A stretch of 64,000 bases of DNA from Gymnothorax reevesii. Its lineage: Eukaryota; Chordata; Actinopteri; Anguilliformes; Muraenidae. Position 1 is the first letter of the stretch. The letters are not shown here. The stretch spans positions 73,180,607 to 73,244,606 of the forward strand of contig CM056586.1 of NCBI GenBank assembly GCA_029721435.1. Reading direction: 5' to 3'. The text below holds more notes on this DNA, generated by a model that was not told the origin of the DNA, searched no databases, and was given only the letters and a program-made list of their open reading frames with translations.

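Overview
The whole window is one stretch of a single plus-strand vertebrate titin gene (ttn). It runs from the distal PEVK region, through the complete distal tandem-Ig segment of the I-band, into the first A-band super-repeats. The gene enters from the left and leaves on the right in the middle of an exon. I can place about 90 exons. Nearly all begin and end in phase 1 (split G|xx codons), as expected for titin, and exon lengths agree with the phases throughout. The organism looks like a ray-finned fish, most likely a teleost: the gene is vertebrate titin, and the introns carry fish-style Tc1/mariner, hAT and piggyBac-like non-autonomous elements, a Gypsy-type solo LTR and a dispersed teleost-type repeat. 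Species, and which ttn paralogue this is, cannot be decided here.

Layout. 1-9124: PEVK region with many 84-87 bp exons, seven of them (2144-3223) in an exon-intron tandem array of about 164 bp, two giant Glu/Lys-rich exons (3496-4608 and 7324-8634) and two tiny linker exons. 11778-32453: 22 Ig domains on 27 exons, including two near-copies of a four-Ig block with identical exon architecture (15122-18149 and 18251-21439). 33913-64000: A-band, 30 FnIII (the last cut by the window end) and 10 Ig domains ordered FFF-[IFFIFFF]-FFF-[IFFIFFF]x3-[IFFIFF...], where I is Ig and F is FnIII.

The non-coding part is dominated by repeats: a 1.48 kb hAT-like element with long inverted arms (27202-28682), a 789 bp solo LTR inside a Tc1-like MITE (23519-24767), a piggyBac-like MITE split by a 1.9 kb element (35498-37596), a CpG-dense minisatellite of 25 x 30 bp inside another inverted-repeat element (42541-43290), a long hairpin (33431-33591) and several microsatellites.

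All parts serve one protein: the PEVK and tandem Igs form the elastic I-band spring, and the FnIII/Ig super-repeats bind the thick filament. I found no second gene, RNA gene, CRISPR array or prokaryote-type system. The long open frames outside titin exons are explained by the minisatellite, by microsatellites or as complements of titin exons.
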